From the NCBI GenBank assembly GCA_038530285.1, contig JBCBCY010000017.1, forward strand, positions 14,987 through 78,986: a stretch of 64,000 nucleotides of DNA, written 5' to 3'. Each line of letters opens with the position of its first letter. The stretch's first letter is position 1. The DNA comes from JASJAR01 sp038530285. Its GTDB lineage: Bacteria > Pseudomonadota > Alphaproteobacteria > Rhodobacterales > Rhodobacteraceae. The translations under genes were made by a program, and so were the position numbers. This document shows positions 43,221 through 52,302 of the stretch, piece after piece. The notes beneath the pieces are model-generated. The model had not been told where the DNA came from. It ran no database searches and worked only from the letters and a program-made list of their open reading frames with translations.

Positions 43221-43574
43221 GTGTTTTACATTCGCGTTGGATTTTGGGCCGCTTTGGCCATCGTTCTTTTGACCATCGCCCTGGCGAACCGGGGCCCGGT
43301 GACGTTCACCCTGCTGCCTGCCGAGTTGGGCGGGCTGATCGGCTTCAACTGGTCGATGACCGTGCCGCTTTATCTGGTCATTCTGGTGGCCATCGTGGGG
43401 GGGCTGGCCATTGGGTACATGGCCGAATGGCTGCGCGAATACCGCTACCGGTCCACCGCGAGCCGCGAACACCGCGAGTTGGAGCGGCTGAAAAAGGAAG
43501 TCAGCACGCTGAAGGTTGATGAGACCAAGGGCGACGATGTGCTGGCGCTTATTGACGGACCCAGCCGCACCTGA
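43221..43574 (+). CDS. LapA-domain (DUF1049) membrane protein
   Basis: A 117-residue protein with two membrane segments (FWAALAIVLLTIALANRGPVTF and PLYLVILVAIVGGLAIGYMAEWL) and a C-terminal coiled helix (EHRELERLKKEVSTLK). This matches the LapA domain, linked to lipopolysaccharide assembly in enterobacteria. The start is GTG, 25 bases after ihfB. ihfB-lapA-trpF-trpB is a common alphaproteobacterial order. Confidence 0.85.
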   Translation: MFYIRVGFWAALAIVLLTIALANRGPVTFTLLPAELGGLIGFNWSMTVPLYLVILVAIVGGLAIGYMAEWLREYRYRSTASREHRELERLKKEVSTLKVDETKGDDVLALIDGPSRT

Positions 43575-43587
43575 CACTCGGGGTCCC

Positions 43588-44229
43588 ATGACACTTAGGG
43601 TGAAGATATGCGGTCTTTCGACCGTCCCAACGGTTGCGGCCGCGGTGGAGGCCGGGGCTGCGTATTTGGGGTTCGTGTTCTTCGACCGCTCGCCCCGCCA
43701 TGTGTCGTTTGAGACCGCCCGGCGTCTTGGCGTCGACGTGCCCGAAGGGGTCGCCAAGGTGGCGCTGACGGTGAATGCCGATGACGCGATGTTGGCCGGG
43801 CTGACGGCGGCTGTGCCCCTCGACATGATCCAGTTGCACGGCGCCGAAACGCCCGACCGTGTCGCCGAAGTCAAAGCGCTGACGGGTCTGCCGGTGATGA
43901 AGGCCATCGGAGTGGCAAGCCCCGACGATGTGGCGCGCATTGCCACGTATGAGGCTGTGGCCGATCAGATCCTTGTGGACACCAAACCGCCCAAGGGTGC
44001 GGACCGCCCGGGCGGGAATGCCGCAACCTTCGACTGGTCGCTGATCGCAGGGCGGCGCTGGACAGTGCCGTGGATGCTGGCGGGCGGGCTGACAGCGGAC
44101 AACATCGCCGATGCGGTTGCGGCAACCGGTGCGCGCCAGCTTGATCTGTCGTCGGCGGTGGAATCCGCGCCTGGTGTGAAAGACCCCGCGTTGATCGCGG
44201 CATTCATGGATGCGGCCAAGCGCGTTTGA
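43588..44229 (+). CDS. trpF: phosphoribosylanthranilate isomerase
   Basis: A 213-residue TIM-barrel enzyme of tryptophan synthesis. VKICGLST at the start carries the catalytic Cys, IQLHGAETPD is the second motif, LVDTKPPKG the catalytic Asp and LDLSSAVESAPGVKD the phosphate-binding end. It lies 13 bases after the lapA-like gene, with trpB next. Confidence 0.95.
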   Translation: MTLRVKICGLSTVPTVAAAVEAGAAYLGFVFFDRSPRHVSFETARRLGVDVPEGVAKVALTVNADDAMLAGLTAAVPLDMIQLHGAETPDRVAEVKALTGLPVMKAIGVASPDDVARIATYEAVADQILVDTKPPKGADRPGGNAATFDWSLIAGRRWTVPWMLAGGLTADNIADAVAATGARQLDLSSAVESAPGVKDPALIAAFMDAAKRV

Positions 44230-44306
44230 CATCCCGCGTCCCTTCGCCCGTTGCGAAAGCCGCGCGCCTTCGCTAGCAAAGCCCCCTGACCTTGGGAGGG
44301 ACCGCA

Positions 44307-45539
44307 ATGCCCGAAGACCTGATCAATTCCTTCATGACCGGCCCGGATGAAAACGGCCGGTTTGGCGATTTTGGCGGCCGCTTCGTGTCCGAAACGCTGA
44401 TGCCGCTCATCCTCGATCTGGAAGCGGAATACGAGCGCGCCAAGACCGACGACAGCTTCTGGGCCGAGATGGACGATCTGTGGACCCATTATGTGGGTCG
44501 TCCTAGCCCGATGTATTTTGCCCCGCGCCTGACCGAACGGTTCGGAGGCGCGAAGATTTACCTAAAGCGCGATGAGCTGAACCACACCGGTGCGCACAAG
44601 ATCAACAACGTGCTGGGTCAGATCCTGCTGGCGCGCCGCATGGGCAAGACCCGGATCATCGCGGAAACAGGTGCCGGTCAGCACGGGGTGGCCACGGCCA
44701 CGGTCTGCGCGCGTTTTGGGCTGAAGTGCATCGTCTACATGGGCGCCCATGACGTCGAACGCCAGGCACCCAACGTGTTTCGGATGCGCCTTCTTGGTGC
44801 CGAGGTGGTCCCCGTTACATCCGGGCGCGGGACCCTGAAAGACGCAATGAACGACGCCCTGCGCGACTGGGTCACCAATGTGCGCGACACGTTTTACTGC
44901 ATCGGCACGGTCGCGGGGCCCCACCCGTACCCCGCCATGGTGCGCGATTTCCAATCGATCATCGGCAAGGAAGCCAAGGCGCAGCTGATGGACCTGGAAG
45001 GGCGTTTGCCCGACAGCGTCGTGGCCTGCATTGGCGGCGGGTCGAACGCGATGGGGCTGTTCTATCCGTTTTTGGATGACCCCGACGTCCGCATCATCGG
45101 CGTCGAAGCCGGCGGCAAGGGCGTGACCGACAAGATGGAACATTGCGCGTCGCTGACGGGCGGGCGCCCGGGCGTGCTGCATGGCAACCGGACCTATCTT
45201 TTGCAGGATGACGACGGACAAATCCTGGAAGGCTTCAGCATCTCGGCAGGGCTTGATTACCCCGGCATCGGGCCTGAACACGCCTGGCTGCATGACATTG
45301 GCCGGGCCGAATATGTGTCGATCACGGACAAAGAAGCGCTCGCGGCGTTCCAGCTGTGCTGCGAAACCGAAGGAATCATTCCCGCGTTGGAACCCAGCCA
45401 TGCGCTGGCCCATGTGGCCAAGATTGCGCCAGACCTGCCCCGCGATCATATCCTTTGCATGAATATGTGCGGGCGCGGCGACAAGGACATCTTTACCGTA
45501 GCCAAGGCCTTGGGTGTCGAGATCGACTCGGGCGGCTAA
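44307..45539 (+). CDS. trpB: tryptophan synthase beta chain
   Basis: A 410-residue PLP enzyme joining indole and serine. KRDELNHTGAHKINN contains the PLP lysine, ETGAGQHGVATA and GGGSNAMGLFYPF are the usual loops. GGGAGGG precedes ATG 44307. The alpha chain gene is not adjacent; trpA is at 56.8-57.6 kb on the other strand, although the proteins form one complex. Confidence 0.96.
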   Translation: MPEDLINSFMTGPDENGRFGDFGGRFVSETLMPLILDLEAEYERAKTDDSFWAEMDDLWTHYVGRPSPMYFAPRLTERFGGAKIYLKRDELNHTGAHKINNVLGQILLARRMGKTRIIAETGAGQHGVATATVCARFGLKCIVYMGAHDVERQAPNVFRMRLLGAEVVPVTSGRGTLKDAMNDALRDWVTNVRDTFYCIGTVAGPHPYPAMVRDFQSIIGKEAKAQLMDLEGRLPDSVVACIGGGSNAMGLFYPFLDDPDVRIIGVEAGGKGVTDKMEHCASLTGGRPGVLHGNRTYLLQDDDGQILEGFSISAGLDYPGIGPEHAWLHDIGRAEYVSITDKEALAAFQLCCETEGIIPALEPSHALAHVAKIAPDLPRDHILCMNMCGRGDKDIFTVAKALGVEIDSGG

Positions 45540-45567
45540 CTCCCTAAATTTATTGCAAAAACCGTAC

Positions 45568-45587
45568 CCATAAACTCAGGTTTATGG
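45568..45587. promoter_or_regulatory. perfect inverted repeat after trpB
   Basis: CCATAAAC-TCAG-GTTTATGG is a perfect 8-base-pair inverted repeat, 28 bases after trpB. No T tract follows, so an operator for the poly-Asp gene is as likely as a terminator. Confidence 0.45.
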
Positions 45588-45611
45588 TCATACTCCTCGC
45601 GTTTATTGCGC

Positions 45612-45633
45612 CCTGCATAACCTTTGGGTCAAT
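45612..45633 (+). promoter_or_regulatory. conserved leader/promoter motif, copy 2
   Basis: Matches 11338-11359 at 19 of 22 positions. Its 3' half is also the left arm of the stem described at 45621-45709. Confidence 0.5.
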
Positions 45634-45709
45634 GGATCACACACCGGGTGGGTCCGTAACCATACCGCAGCGGCGTGCATGACGTGCGCTGCGGCCAATG
45701 ACCCAAAGG
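45621..45709 (+). promoter_or_regulatory. structured leader that can mask the ribosome binding site
   Basis: CCTTTGGGTCAATGG at 45621-45635 can pair with CCAATGACCCAAAGG at 45695-45709 at 14 of 15 positions. The right arm contains the AAAGG of the Shine-Dalgarno for the gene starting at 45719. Inside the loop, CCGCAGCG (45665-45672) and CGCTGCGG (45687-45694) form a second perfect 8-base-pair stem that abuts the outer one. This nested fold could act as a thermometer, ligand sensor or protein site (inference). Confidence 0.55.
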
Positions 45710-45718
45710 AGCCGAGAG

Positions 45719-46234
45719 ATGAAGAAGTATATCGTGTTTTCAGCTGCCACCGCGCTGATGTCGTCAACCGCTATTGCAGGCGGTCATGTCGACAGCGCCG
45801 CAATCGCAGAAGCTGTGCGCGCCGAGCTGGGCGCAGAGTACGACATGTCTGACTTTGACGAGATCAAGGTGCGGATCCGAAGCAACGAGATCAAGATCGA
45901 AGCCGAGGGGACCGGGATCGAGGTCGACCGGACCTATACGATTGCCGATGGCGCGCTTGGTTCGTTGGTCGACGGCGAGGATGAGATTGACCGCGACGGT
46001 GTTGAGATCACGCGCGAGTTTGAAGGTGGTCAATGGGTCGAAAGCATCGATGACGATGATGATGACGACGACGACGATGACGACGATGATGACGACGATG
46101 ATGATGATGATGACGACGATCGTGATGACGACGACGACGATGATGACGACGATGACGACGACGATGATGATGATGATGACGACGATGATGAGGATGACGG
46201 CGACGATGACGACGACGAAGATGACGACGATTAA
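45719..46234 (+). CDS. exported protein with a 61-residue poly-aspartate tail
   Basis: A 171-residue protein. The signal peptide (MKKYIVFSAATALMSSTAIA) is followed by a PepSY-like domain of about 75 residues (VRAELGAEYDMSDFDEIKVRI). The last 61 residues, coded by 46049-46231, are 57 Asp with one Arg, one Gly and two Glu. GAT and GAC are mixed, so this is not a simple triplet microsatellite. Such a tail should bind Ca or other cations strongly in the periplasm or outside. Expression may be controlled by the folded leader. The next gene has a related layout. Confidence 0.75.
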   Translation: MKKYIVFSAATALMSSTAIAGGHVDSAAIAEAVRAELGAEYDMSDFDEIKVRIRSNEIKIEAEGTGIEVDRTYTIADGALGSLVDGEDEIDRDGVEITREFEGGQWVESIDDDDDDDDDDDDDDDDDDDDDDDDRDDDDDDDDDDDDDDDDDDDDDDEDDGDDDDDEDDDD

Positions 46235-46310
46235 GTCGCGCCGTGTCGCACTCTGACAGGTTGTCGCCGCTTACGGCGCGGGCACATCGCCACTCACCCC
46301 GCGCTGTAAA

Positions 46311-46336
46311 GGGCCCTTGCGTTTTCGCAAGGGCCC
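46311..46336. terminator. perfect 11-bp hairpin between the two poly-Asp genes
   Basis: GGGCCCTTGCG-TTTT-CGCAAGGGCCC is a perfect stem with a T4 loop. It ends only 15 bases before the next ATG and lacks a T tract, so it may end the first transcript, stabilise it, or regulate the second gene. Confidence 0.5.
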
Positions 46337-46351
46337 AACAAACGTGTACCC

Positions 46352-46906
<555 letters not shown>

Positions 46907-46943
46907 CGATCGCGACCAGCGCTAAGCGGTCGGGTCCGATAGG

Positions 46944-47429
46944 GTGAACACTCGAATTGTTCTTGTGGCCGTGATCGCGCTGCAGACCGTTTGCGCGGTC
47001 TATTTCGTGGCCGATATCAGCGCGTCGGTGTTGGGGTTGTCGGTGCGCCCGCTCAACTGGCAACTGATCGAATTGTTGGAAATCGGCGCGGCTTTGGGAT
47101 TGATCCTGGGCGTCGTGCTGGGGGCCGTCGCACTAGGGCGGATGCGGGCGCGAACCCGCCGGGCCGAAGATGCGCTGCGCCTGGCGTCGGGGGCGTTCAT
47201 GGACGTGCTGGAAGACCGGTTTGAAACCTGGGGACTGACGCCCGCCGAACGGGACGTGGCGCTGTTTTCGATCAAGGGGATGTCGACGGGCGATATCTCG
47301 CGCCTGCGCAGCACATCCGAAGGCACTGTCAAGGCGCAGACGGCCGCGATTTACCGCAAGGCCGGGGTGACCGGGCGCCCCCAGCTTTTGAGCCTGTTCA
47401 TTGAGGATCTGATGGTCGCGGAGGACTAG
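46944..47429 (+). CDS. membrane-tethered LuxR-type regulator
   Basis: A 161-residue protein with two N-terminal membrane segments (IVLVAVIALQTVCAVYFVADI and LIELLEIGAALGLILGVVLGAV) and a C-terminal LuxR HTH (LTPAERDVALFSIKGMSTGDI then TSEGTVKAQTAAIYRKAGVT). A membrane-bound activator could sense envelope state directly. Start GTG 46944. It lies 37 bases after the second poly-Asp gene and may control the cassette (inference). Confidence 0.8.
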   Translation: MNTRIVLVAVIALQTVCAVYFVADISASVLGLSVRPLNWQLIELLEIGAALGLILGVVLGAVALGRMRARTRRAEDALRLASGAFMDVLEDRFETWGLTPAERDVALFSIKGMSTGDISRLRSTSEGTVKAQTAAIYRKAGVTGRPQLLSLFIEDLMVAED

Positions 47430-47437
47430 CGGCAATT

Positions 47438-47466
47438 AAAAACGGGCGCCGGAATTCCGACGCCCG
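47438..47466 (-). terminator. Rho-independent terminator of the VPLPA-CTERM gene
   Basis: Read on the minus strand, CGGGCGTCGG-AATT-CCGGCGCCCG is followed by TTTTT. It ends the gene at 47489-48085 and may also stop the convergent regulator transcript. Confidence 0.85.
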
Positions 47467-47488
47467 CTGCAAGTTTCGGGGGTTTGGG

Positions 47489-48085
47489 TCAGGCCTTGGC
47501 TTTGCGGCGCCGGGCCACGCCAAGGGCGCCCAATCCTGTCAGCAGAAGCACAGCCCCAGCCGGCAGCGGCACCGGCGAGATGTCGATCTGATAATCCGAG
47601 CCATCGCGGCGCAGCGAATTCACGGCTCCCTCTCCGGTCGTGTCGATGAAGAAGTTGTAGGACCCAGCTGCCAGACGGAAGCTGGCGGTCGGGTCGGATT
47701 TGCTGACCACCTTGGACGTCCCGCCGATCGACACCAGCGCGTCAAAGGATGCATCGGTATTGAACAGGCTCAACGTGAAGTCGACCGCATGCGCAAAGGT
47801 GATTTGCGCAAAGTCGGGCCACATCGTGTTGTCGGTGCCTTCCTTGTCGGCGACAAAGCCAAACACGGTTGCGCCGCCATCAAAGGCAACCTTGTGACCG
47901 GGGGCCTTGTTGGCCAGATCGCGGATCGTGGCATCGCAGCCACCGACGCTGCGTGAAGTGTATGTGCTTGAGCCGAGGCTTTCGCAAAGCGTTCCGCCAT
48001 CCGCGATGGTGACGGTTGATGCGGTTGCAGGCGCCGCGGCGATCGTGGTCGCCGCAAGTGCTGCGGCACAGAATAGTCGTTTCAT
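47489..48085 (-). CDS. exported VPLPA-CTERM protein
   Basis: A 198-residue secreted protein. A signal peptide (MKRLFCAAALAATTIAAAPA) precedes a beta-rich domain with a Cys pair (CESLG, GGCDA) and the segment DFTLSLFNTDASFDALVSIG. The end is VPLPAGAVLLLTGLGALGVA followed by RRRKAKA, a VPLPA-CTERM sorting signal. GAGGAAG precedes ATG 48085. It is the second such protein in the window; the processing exosortase lies elsewhere. Confidence 0.85.
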   Translation of the reverse strand: MKRLFCAAALAATTIAAAPATASTVTIADGGTLCESLGSSTYTSRSVGGCDATIRDLANKAPGHKVAFDGGATVFGFVADKEGTDNTMWPDFAQITFAHAVDFTLSLFNTDASFDALVSIGGTSKVVSKSDPTASFRLAAGSYNFFIDTTGEGAVNSLRRDGSDYQIDISPVPLPAGAVLLLTGLGALGVARRRKAKA

Positions 48086-48296
48086 TTTCTCTTCCTCGTT
48101 ACGCGGTCTTTTCGGCAGACCCATGCCCCAGTCCCGCAGGGTGTATGGCAGGCGAAAGCGGCGCTTTTGGGAAGGAATTAGGGTTTTGGTAACCACTTTT
48201 ACGGGGTGCCCCGACGTCAGAACGGGGCGTTGGTTCCAGGCAGGCGACAGTGGTTGCCTTTGGGCGCGTTTGATACGCCCAATTGTGGCAGCTGGT
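48086..48296. other. intergenic gap
   Basis: 211 bases with no gene seen. It should hold the promoter of the VPLPA-CTERM gene on the minus strand and the 3' end of the DUF2237 transcript; no clear elements stand out. Confidence 0.35.
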
Positions 48297-48680
48297 TCAG
48301 GCGGTGCCTGTGTCCGCGCTGTGGGCGTCCAGCACTTCCATCGGGACCACATCGAGCGCGCGGATATGGGTCGCGGCAAGGTGGACGCGCGGGCCTGCGC
48401 CTTCATCTGCGGCCTGCAAAAAGCGCGAGGCACACAGACACCAGCGGTCACCGGGTTTGAGACCGGCAAACCGGAATTCGGGCCGCGGGGTCGACAGGTC
48501 GTTGCCGATGTATTTCGAAAACGCCAGGAATTCGGCTGTCATCACGGCGCAGACCGTGTGCGAGCCCTGATCGGCCGCGCAGGTGTTGCAGGCCCCGTCG
48601 CGGAAAAAGCCGGTCATCGGATCAGTGGAGCAAGGCTGAAGATCCTCGCCCAGAACATTGACGGATTTGTCTGGTGTCAT
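48297..48680 (-). CDS. DUF2237 family protein
   Basis: A 127-residue protein. SVNVLGEDLQPCSTDPMTGF, SHTVCAVMTAEFLAFSKYIG and PGDRWCLCASRFLQA are the conserved DUF2237 blocks with their Cys residues. The function is unknown. It overlaps the end of pth by 4 bases and is therefore co-translated with it. Confidence 0.9.
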   Translation of the reverse strand: MTPDKSVNVLGEDLQPCSTDPMTGFFRDGACNTCAADQGSHTVCAVMTAEFLAFSKYIGNDLSTPRPEFRFAGLKPGDRWCLCASRFLQAADEGAGPRVHLAATHIRALDVVPMEVLDAHSADTGTA

Positions 48681-49354
48681 CGGAATTTGTCCACAAGTTT
48701 TTGCAAGGTCGTGCGGTTGTCGGGCGCGGGATCGGGGGCAGGCTCGGGCGCGGGTTTGGTCGCTTTCGCGCCGGTAGACGACCTAGGCGGGTTCAACCGC
48801 AAGGCCACCGCATTTTGAAACCGGCCGGTGTCGCCCGCGGCCAGATGGGCGGCCCCATCGGACACGCCGCGCAGCATATCATCGAGCCAATCGCGGTCGG
48901 CTTTTGGAAAATCGCGCAGGACATAACCCGGCACGGCGTCCTTGTGGCCGGGATGGCCCACACCCATGCGCACGCGCCCGTAGCCGTCGCCGATATGGGC
49001 GTGAAGCGACCGCAGACCGTTGTGGCCCGCGTGCCCGCCGCCGGCTTTGACGCGCAGCTTTGCCGGCGCGAGGTCGATTTCATCGTGGAAGACGGTGATG
49101 TCGTCGGGGGCGAGTTTGAAAAACCGCATCGCTTCCCCGACAGATTGGCCCGATTTGTTCATAAAGGTTTCGGGCTTCAGCAGCACGACCTTGTCCGACC
49201 CCAGCTTGCCTTCGCTCAGGGCGCCCTGAAACTTTCCGCGCCAGGGCGCAAAGCCGTGGTCGGACGCGATCTGGTCCAGCGCCATGAACCCGATGTTGTG
49301 GCGGTTCTGGGCGTATTTTGGCCCCGGATTTCCAAGACCGACAAACAGGCGCAT
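48677..49354 (-). CDS. pth: peptidyl-tRNA hydrolase
   Basis: A 225-residue enzyme that frees tRNA from dropped-off peptidyl-tRNA. FVGLGNPGPKYAQNRHNIGF holds the catalytic His; FHDEIDLAPAKLRVKAGGGH supplies the Asp and binding loop, and GHNGLRSL follows. The C-terminus is extended by a Pro/Ala/Lys-rich linker. Normally it follows rplY directly; here a gene on the other strand lies between them. Confidence 0.95.
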   Translation of the reverse strand: MRLFVGLGNPGPKYAQNRHNIGFMALDQIASDHGFAPWRGKFQGALSEGKLGSDKVVLLKPETFMNKSGQSVGEAMRFFKLAPDDITVFHDEIDLAPAKLRVKAGGGHAGHNGLRSLHAHIGDGYGRVRMGVGHPGHKDAVPGYVLRDFPKADRDWLDDMLRGVSDGAAHLAAGDTGRFQNAVALRLNPPRSSTGAKATKPAPEPAPDPAPDNRTTLQKLVDKFR

Positions 49355-49510
49355 CAGGATCGCTCCGCTTCATAGCTGCGCGCCTTGATTGCCAAGGTCG
49401 GGGCAAAAATACCACCCCCCGGATCGCGCGGACCGAGAAGTGGCGAAAATCGTTAGGGTTTCAACCCTCGGCTGCTAGGATGACGCGAGGGCAAGAGCAG
49501 GGAGGACCGC

Positions 49511-51457
49511 ATGGCATATGGCGGTTTAGGCGGCACAGTATTGACCGCAGTGATGGTCGCAGGTGGCGCAGCGGCGATCTATTCGATTGAAACCGGACCG
49601 TTGGGCGATGCGCCTTCGCCCGGCGACACAGACGCAGAGATTGCGGCGGTGATCAAGAACGAGGAGCCCGAAAACCAGGCCGAAGCCTGGAGTGAGCGGC
49701 GCGAGAGCCCTGTGCGCAACTACGACGACGAGGTCACCGAGAAGAGCTTTTTCGTCGAAGCCCCGGAGGTCGTGGAACTGGCCTGGGGCTGGAGCCAGGC
49801 GCGCGCCGAGCCGATCCCCACGGTCTGCATCGACTACGCCACCGACAGCCGGACGGCGCAGTCTTCAGACATCAAAATCACCGAGGTGCGCGACAGCTAT
49901 TCGCTGGCCAAGGCGATGAATGTCTCATCAAGCGTGTCGGTCAAGGGCGTGGGCTACAACGTCTCGGGCAAGGCCAGTTTCGCCAAGAACACGAATGTTT
50001 CATCGTCGTCGGTCACCTATCTGGTGAACGCGGAGGTCCTGAATGGCGCCGACTACGTGCGCCCGGCCGCCAGCGGTGCCGTGCGGCTCACCGAAGCGGC
50101 GGCCAATATGGCGCGCACCGACCTTGAGCGGTTCCAGGCGGTCTGCGGCGAAGGGTTCGTGTCGGCCACAATTTCAGGGGCCCGGGCCTATCTTCTGGCC
50201 GAAACCCAGACCACCAGCCGGTCCGAACGCCAATCGGTGCGCGCCTCGGTCAAAGGGTCGGGCTGGGGTGTGAAGGTTCAAGCGGCCGTCAGCGGGTCGA
50301 GCGAAAGCAACACCGAAAACCTCACCCGGAACATCACGTTCTACCAACAGGGCGGGGCCGCCGGGGCCGGGGGGGCGTCGCAAGACGCGCTGCCCGAAGA
50401 TGCCGCCCAGGCGATCAGTCGTATCAAGGAATTGCCGGTGGCGGCGGCCACGGCAGGCAAGGTGTTCGAGTTGCAGGTCACCCCCTACCAGGTCTTGGAA
50501 AACTTCCCGCGCGGCGCCGATTTGCTGGGCCCGGAGGATGAACACGACGAGATCGCCGCCGATTGGGGCGCCTATCAGACGCTTTATGCGGATCTGAAAA
50601 CCGTTCTGGAAAACCCCGGCCAATACGTGATGCCGATCCGCAATTGCGCCGGGGCCGAAGACACCGCGACCTGTGTGATCGAGATGGTCCCACTGGTGCA
50701 GGATTTTCAGGTCAACGCGCAGGCCATCGCCATGGTCGAAGCGCTGCAGGACATGACGCTTGTGGCGATGAACGAGATTGAGATTGCCGCCGAGATCTGT
50801 CTGGTTGTTGAGGAGGATTGCAATTACGACGGCACGCTGGTGCGCTCGCCCTATTCGGTGCGCGCGTCCATGCCGCTGTTGCGCGACGCTGAACCCTTGG
50901 CCGGCGGTTATGTGGGCACGCTTGACGAGATCCAGCTTTACAAAGATGAATTGAAGGCCGTCATCGATGCAAAAGCCAGTGAGCTTGAGGCCATCGCGGC
51001 GCTGGACGTGGCGCAGGCGGACATGCCAGAGGATGACGAAACCCCGCCGACCCCTGCGCAAACGACGGCGCTGAACGCCGCCGAAGTGGCCCTGCAGGGC
51101 GCCGCAACCGCGCGGGCCGACGCCGAAGCCGCCTTGAACCAAAAGGTCCAGACGATTGCGCCGCATCCCGAAGACCATCTGATCCAGCATCTGCGCGAAC
51201 CTGCCCTTGGTCGCTGCGTGTTTGGGGCGGCGACGTCGGGATGCATTTCAAACGGCGAAATTCGCGGCTGGGCCAAGCGGACGGGTCTGGCCAATACGGT
51301 GACGGCGGAAGCCGATGCGACCCGGGCGAAACTTGAAAGCTGCGGGATTGATCCCAAACATATCATCGCCGGCGAGGCGGATGATCTGCCGGGGGAGGAG
51401 ATATCGCCCACGCTGTGGTTCCCGGCCAGCGGGCTAAGCTGTCTGGAAGCGTCCTGA
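49511..51457 (+). CDS. large exported protein, possible MACPF-like domain
   Basis: A 648-residue protein with an N-terminal membrane or signal segment (VLTAVMVAGGAAAIYSI). Residues about 100-285 are rich in Ser, Val and alternating patterns: SYSLAKAMNVSSSVSVKGVG, then FQAVCGEGFVSATISGARAY and RQSVRASVKGSGWGVKVQAA. The order 'CGeGFV--I-GA' followed by long amphipathic strands recalls MACPF/CDC pore-forming proteins, but this is only a pattern judgement. A coiled stretch (about 480-560) follows. Eight or more Cys residues suit an extracytoplasmic site. GGGAGGA precedes the ATG. It sits opposite in orientation between rplY and pth. Confidence 0.6.
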   Translation: MAYGGLGGTVLTAVMVAGGAAAIYSIETGPLGDAPSPGDTDAEIAAVIKNEEPENQAEAWSERRESPVRNYDDEVTEKSFFVEAPEVVELAWGWSQARAEPIPTVCIDYATDSRTAQSSDIKITEVRDSYSLAKAMNVSSSVSVKGVGYNVSGKASFAKNTNVSSSSVTYLVNAEVLNGADYVRPAASGAVRLTEAAANMARTDLERFQAVCGEGFVSATISGARAYLLAETQTTSRSERQSVRASVKGSGWGVKVQAAVSGSSESNTENLTRNITFYQQGGAAGAGGASQDALPEDAAQAISRIKELPVAAATAGKVFELQVTPYQVLENFPRGADLLGPEDEHDEIAADWGAYQTLYADLKTVLENPGQYVMPIRNCAGAEDTATCVIEMVPLVQDFQVNAQAIAMVEALQDMTLVAMNEIEIAAEICLVVEEDCNYDGTLVRSPYSVRASMPLLRDAEPLAGGYVGTLDEIQLYKDELKAVIDAKASELEAIAALDVAQADMPEDDETPPTPAQTTALNAAEVALQGAATARADAEAALNQKVQTIAPHPEDHLIQHLREPALGRCVFGAATSGCISNGEIRGWAKRTGLANTVTAEADATRAKLESCGIDPKHIIAGEADDLPGEEISPTLWFPASGLSCLEAS

Positions 51458-51464
51458 AACAAAA

Positions 51465-51484
51465 CGGGGCCCTGAAGGGCCCCG
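51465..51484. terminator. bidirectional terminator
   Basis: CGGGGCCC-TGAA-GGGCCCCG followed by TGTTT on the plus strand and TTTTGTTT on the minus strand. It separates the convergent 49511 gene and rplY. Confidence 0.85.
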
Positions 51485-51506
51485 TGTTTCACCGGATTGA
51501 CCGGGT

Positions 51507-52163
51507 TTATTCGTCAGCGGCGCCTTCCGCGGGAGCCTCTTCGCCCTCAGTTGCGTCTTCGCCGGCCTCTGCGTCGTCATCTGCGGCCGCCAGACCCGAT
51601 GGGGCCTGAATGTTGGCGATCACGAAGTCGCGGTCGATGGTGGGCTTGGCGCCTTCGGGCAGGGTGACCATCGAAATCGTGACGGTATCGCCGATCTCCA
51701 TTTCCGAGATGTCGATGTGCACCGCTTCGGGAATGTCGGCCGCCGTCACCACAAGCTCGATCTCAGGGCGCACAAGGTTCAGCACGCCGCCCTTTTTGAG
51801 ACCCGGTGAAACCTCTTCGCCGGCGATTTCGACCTGGATGAACAGGTTGACCTTCGACGTGCGTTTCAGGCGCATGAAGTCCACATGGGTCGGCAGGTCT
51901 TTGACCACGTCGCGCTGCACGTTGCGGCAGATGACGCGGACGTCGTCCTGACCGTCGACCTTCATGTTGAACAGCGTCGACAAAAAGCGGCCCTGCTTGA
52001 GGCGCTTGAACAAAACGTTGAAGGGGATGTTGATTGGGAGCGGATCGGTGCCGCCACCATATACAATGCCAGGAACGAGCCCGTCTCTGCGGGCTTGACG
52101 GGCGGCCCCCTTGCCTGTCCCCGTCCGTTCCGTGGCGATGAGATCTGGAATCTCGCCAGCCAT
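51507..52163 (-). CDS. rplY: 50S ribosomal protein L25 (CTC form)
   Basis: A 218-residue two-domain L25/CTC-type protein that binds 5S rRNA. GTGKGAARQARRDGLVPGIV is the N-terminal L25 block and VHIDISEMEIGDTVTISMV the C-terminal domain. An acidic Ala/Glu tail ends the protein. AGGAG lies before ATG 52163. pth usually follows in the same operon. Confidence 0.94.
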   Translation of the reverse strand: MAGEIPDLIATERTGTGKGAARQARRDGLVPGIVYGGGTDPLPINIPFNVLFKRLKQGRFLSTLFNMKVDGQDDVRVICRNVQRDVVKDLPTHVDFMRLKRTSKVNLFIQVEIAGEEVSPGLKKGGVLNLVRPEIELVVTAADIPEAVHIDISEMEIGDTVTISMVTLPEGAKPTIDRDFVIANIQAPSGLAAADDDAEAGEDATEGEEAPAEGAADE

Positions 52164-52302
52164 GGGTAGTCTCCTAAATATGTCGGCGGCCTCCAAGGGT
52201 GTCCGCCGGTGAAGGCCGGTGTTTAGCGAGGGGGTGGGCCTGTGGCAAGGGGGATTGTGAGGGCGCGTGCTGAGGTTTTGCGCCGCCTTTGGCGTCGCGG
52301 TG

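Noticed and set aside
44230..44306. Tryptophan leader/attenuator before trpB
   Set aside because: No Trp-codon leader peptide or alternative hairpins are visible.
46049..46231. Apparent tandem repeat or CRISPR-like array
   Set aside because: It is a continuous GAT/GAC codon tract inside a gene with a signal peptide, with no spacer structure.
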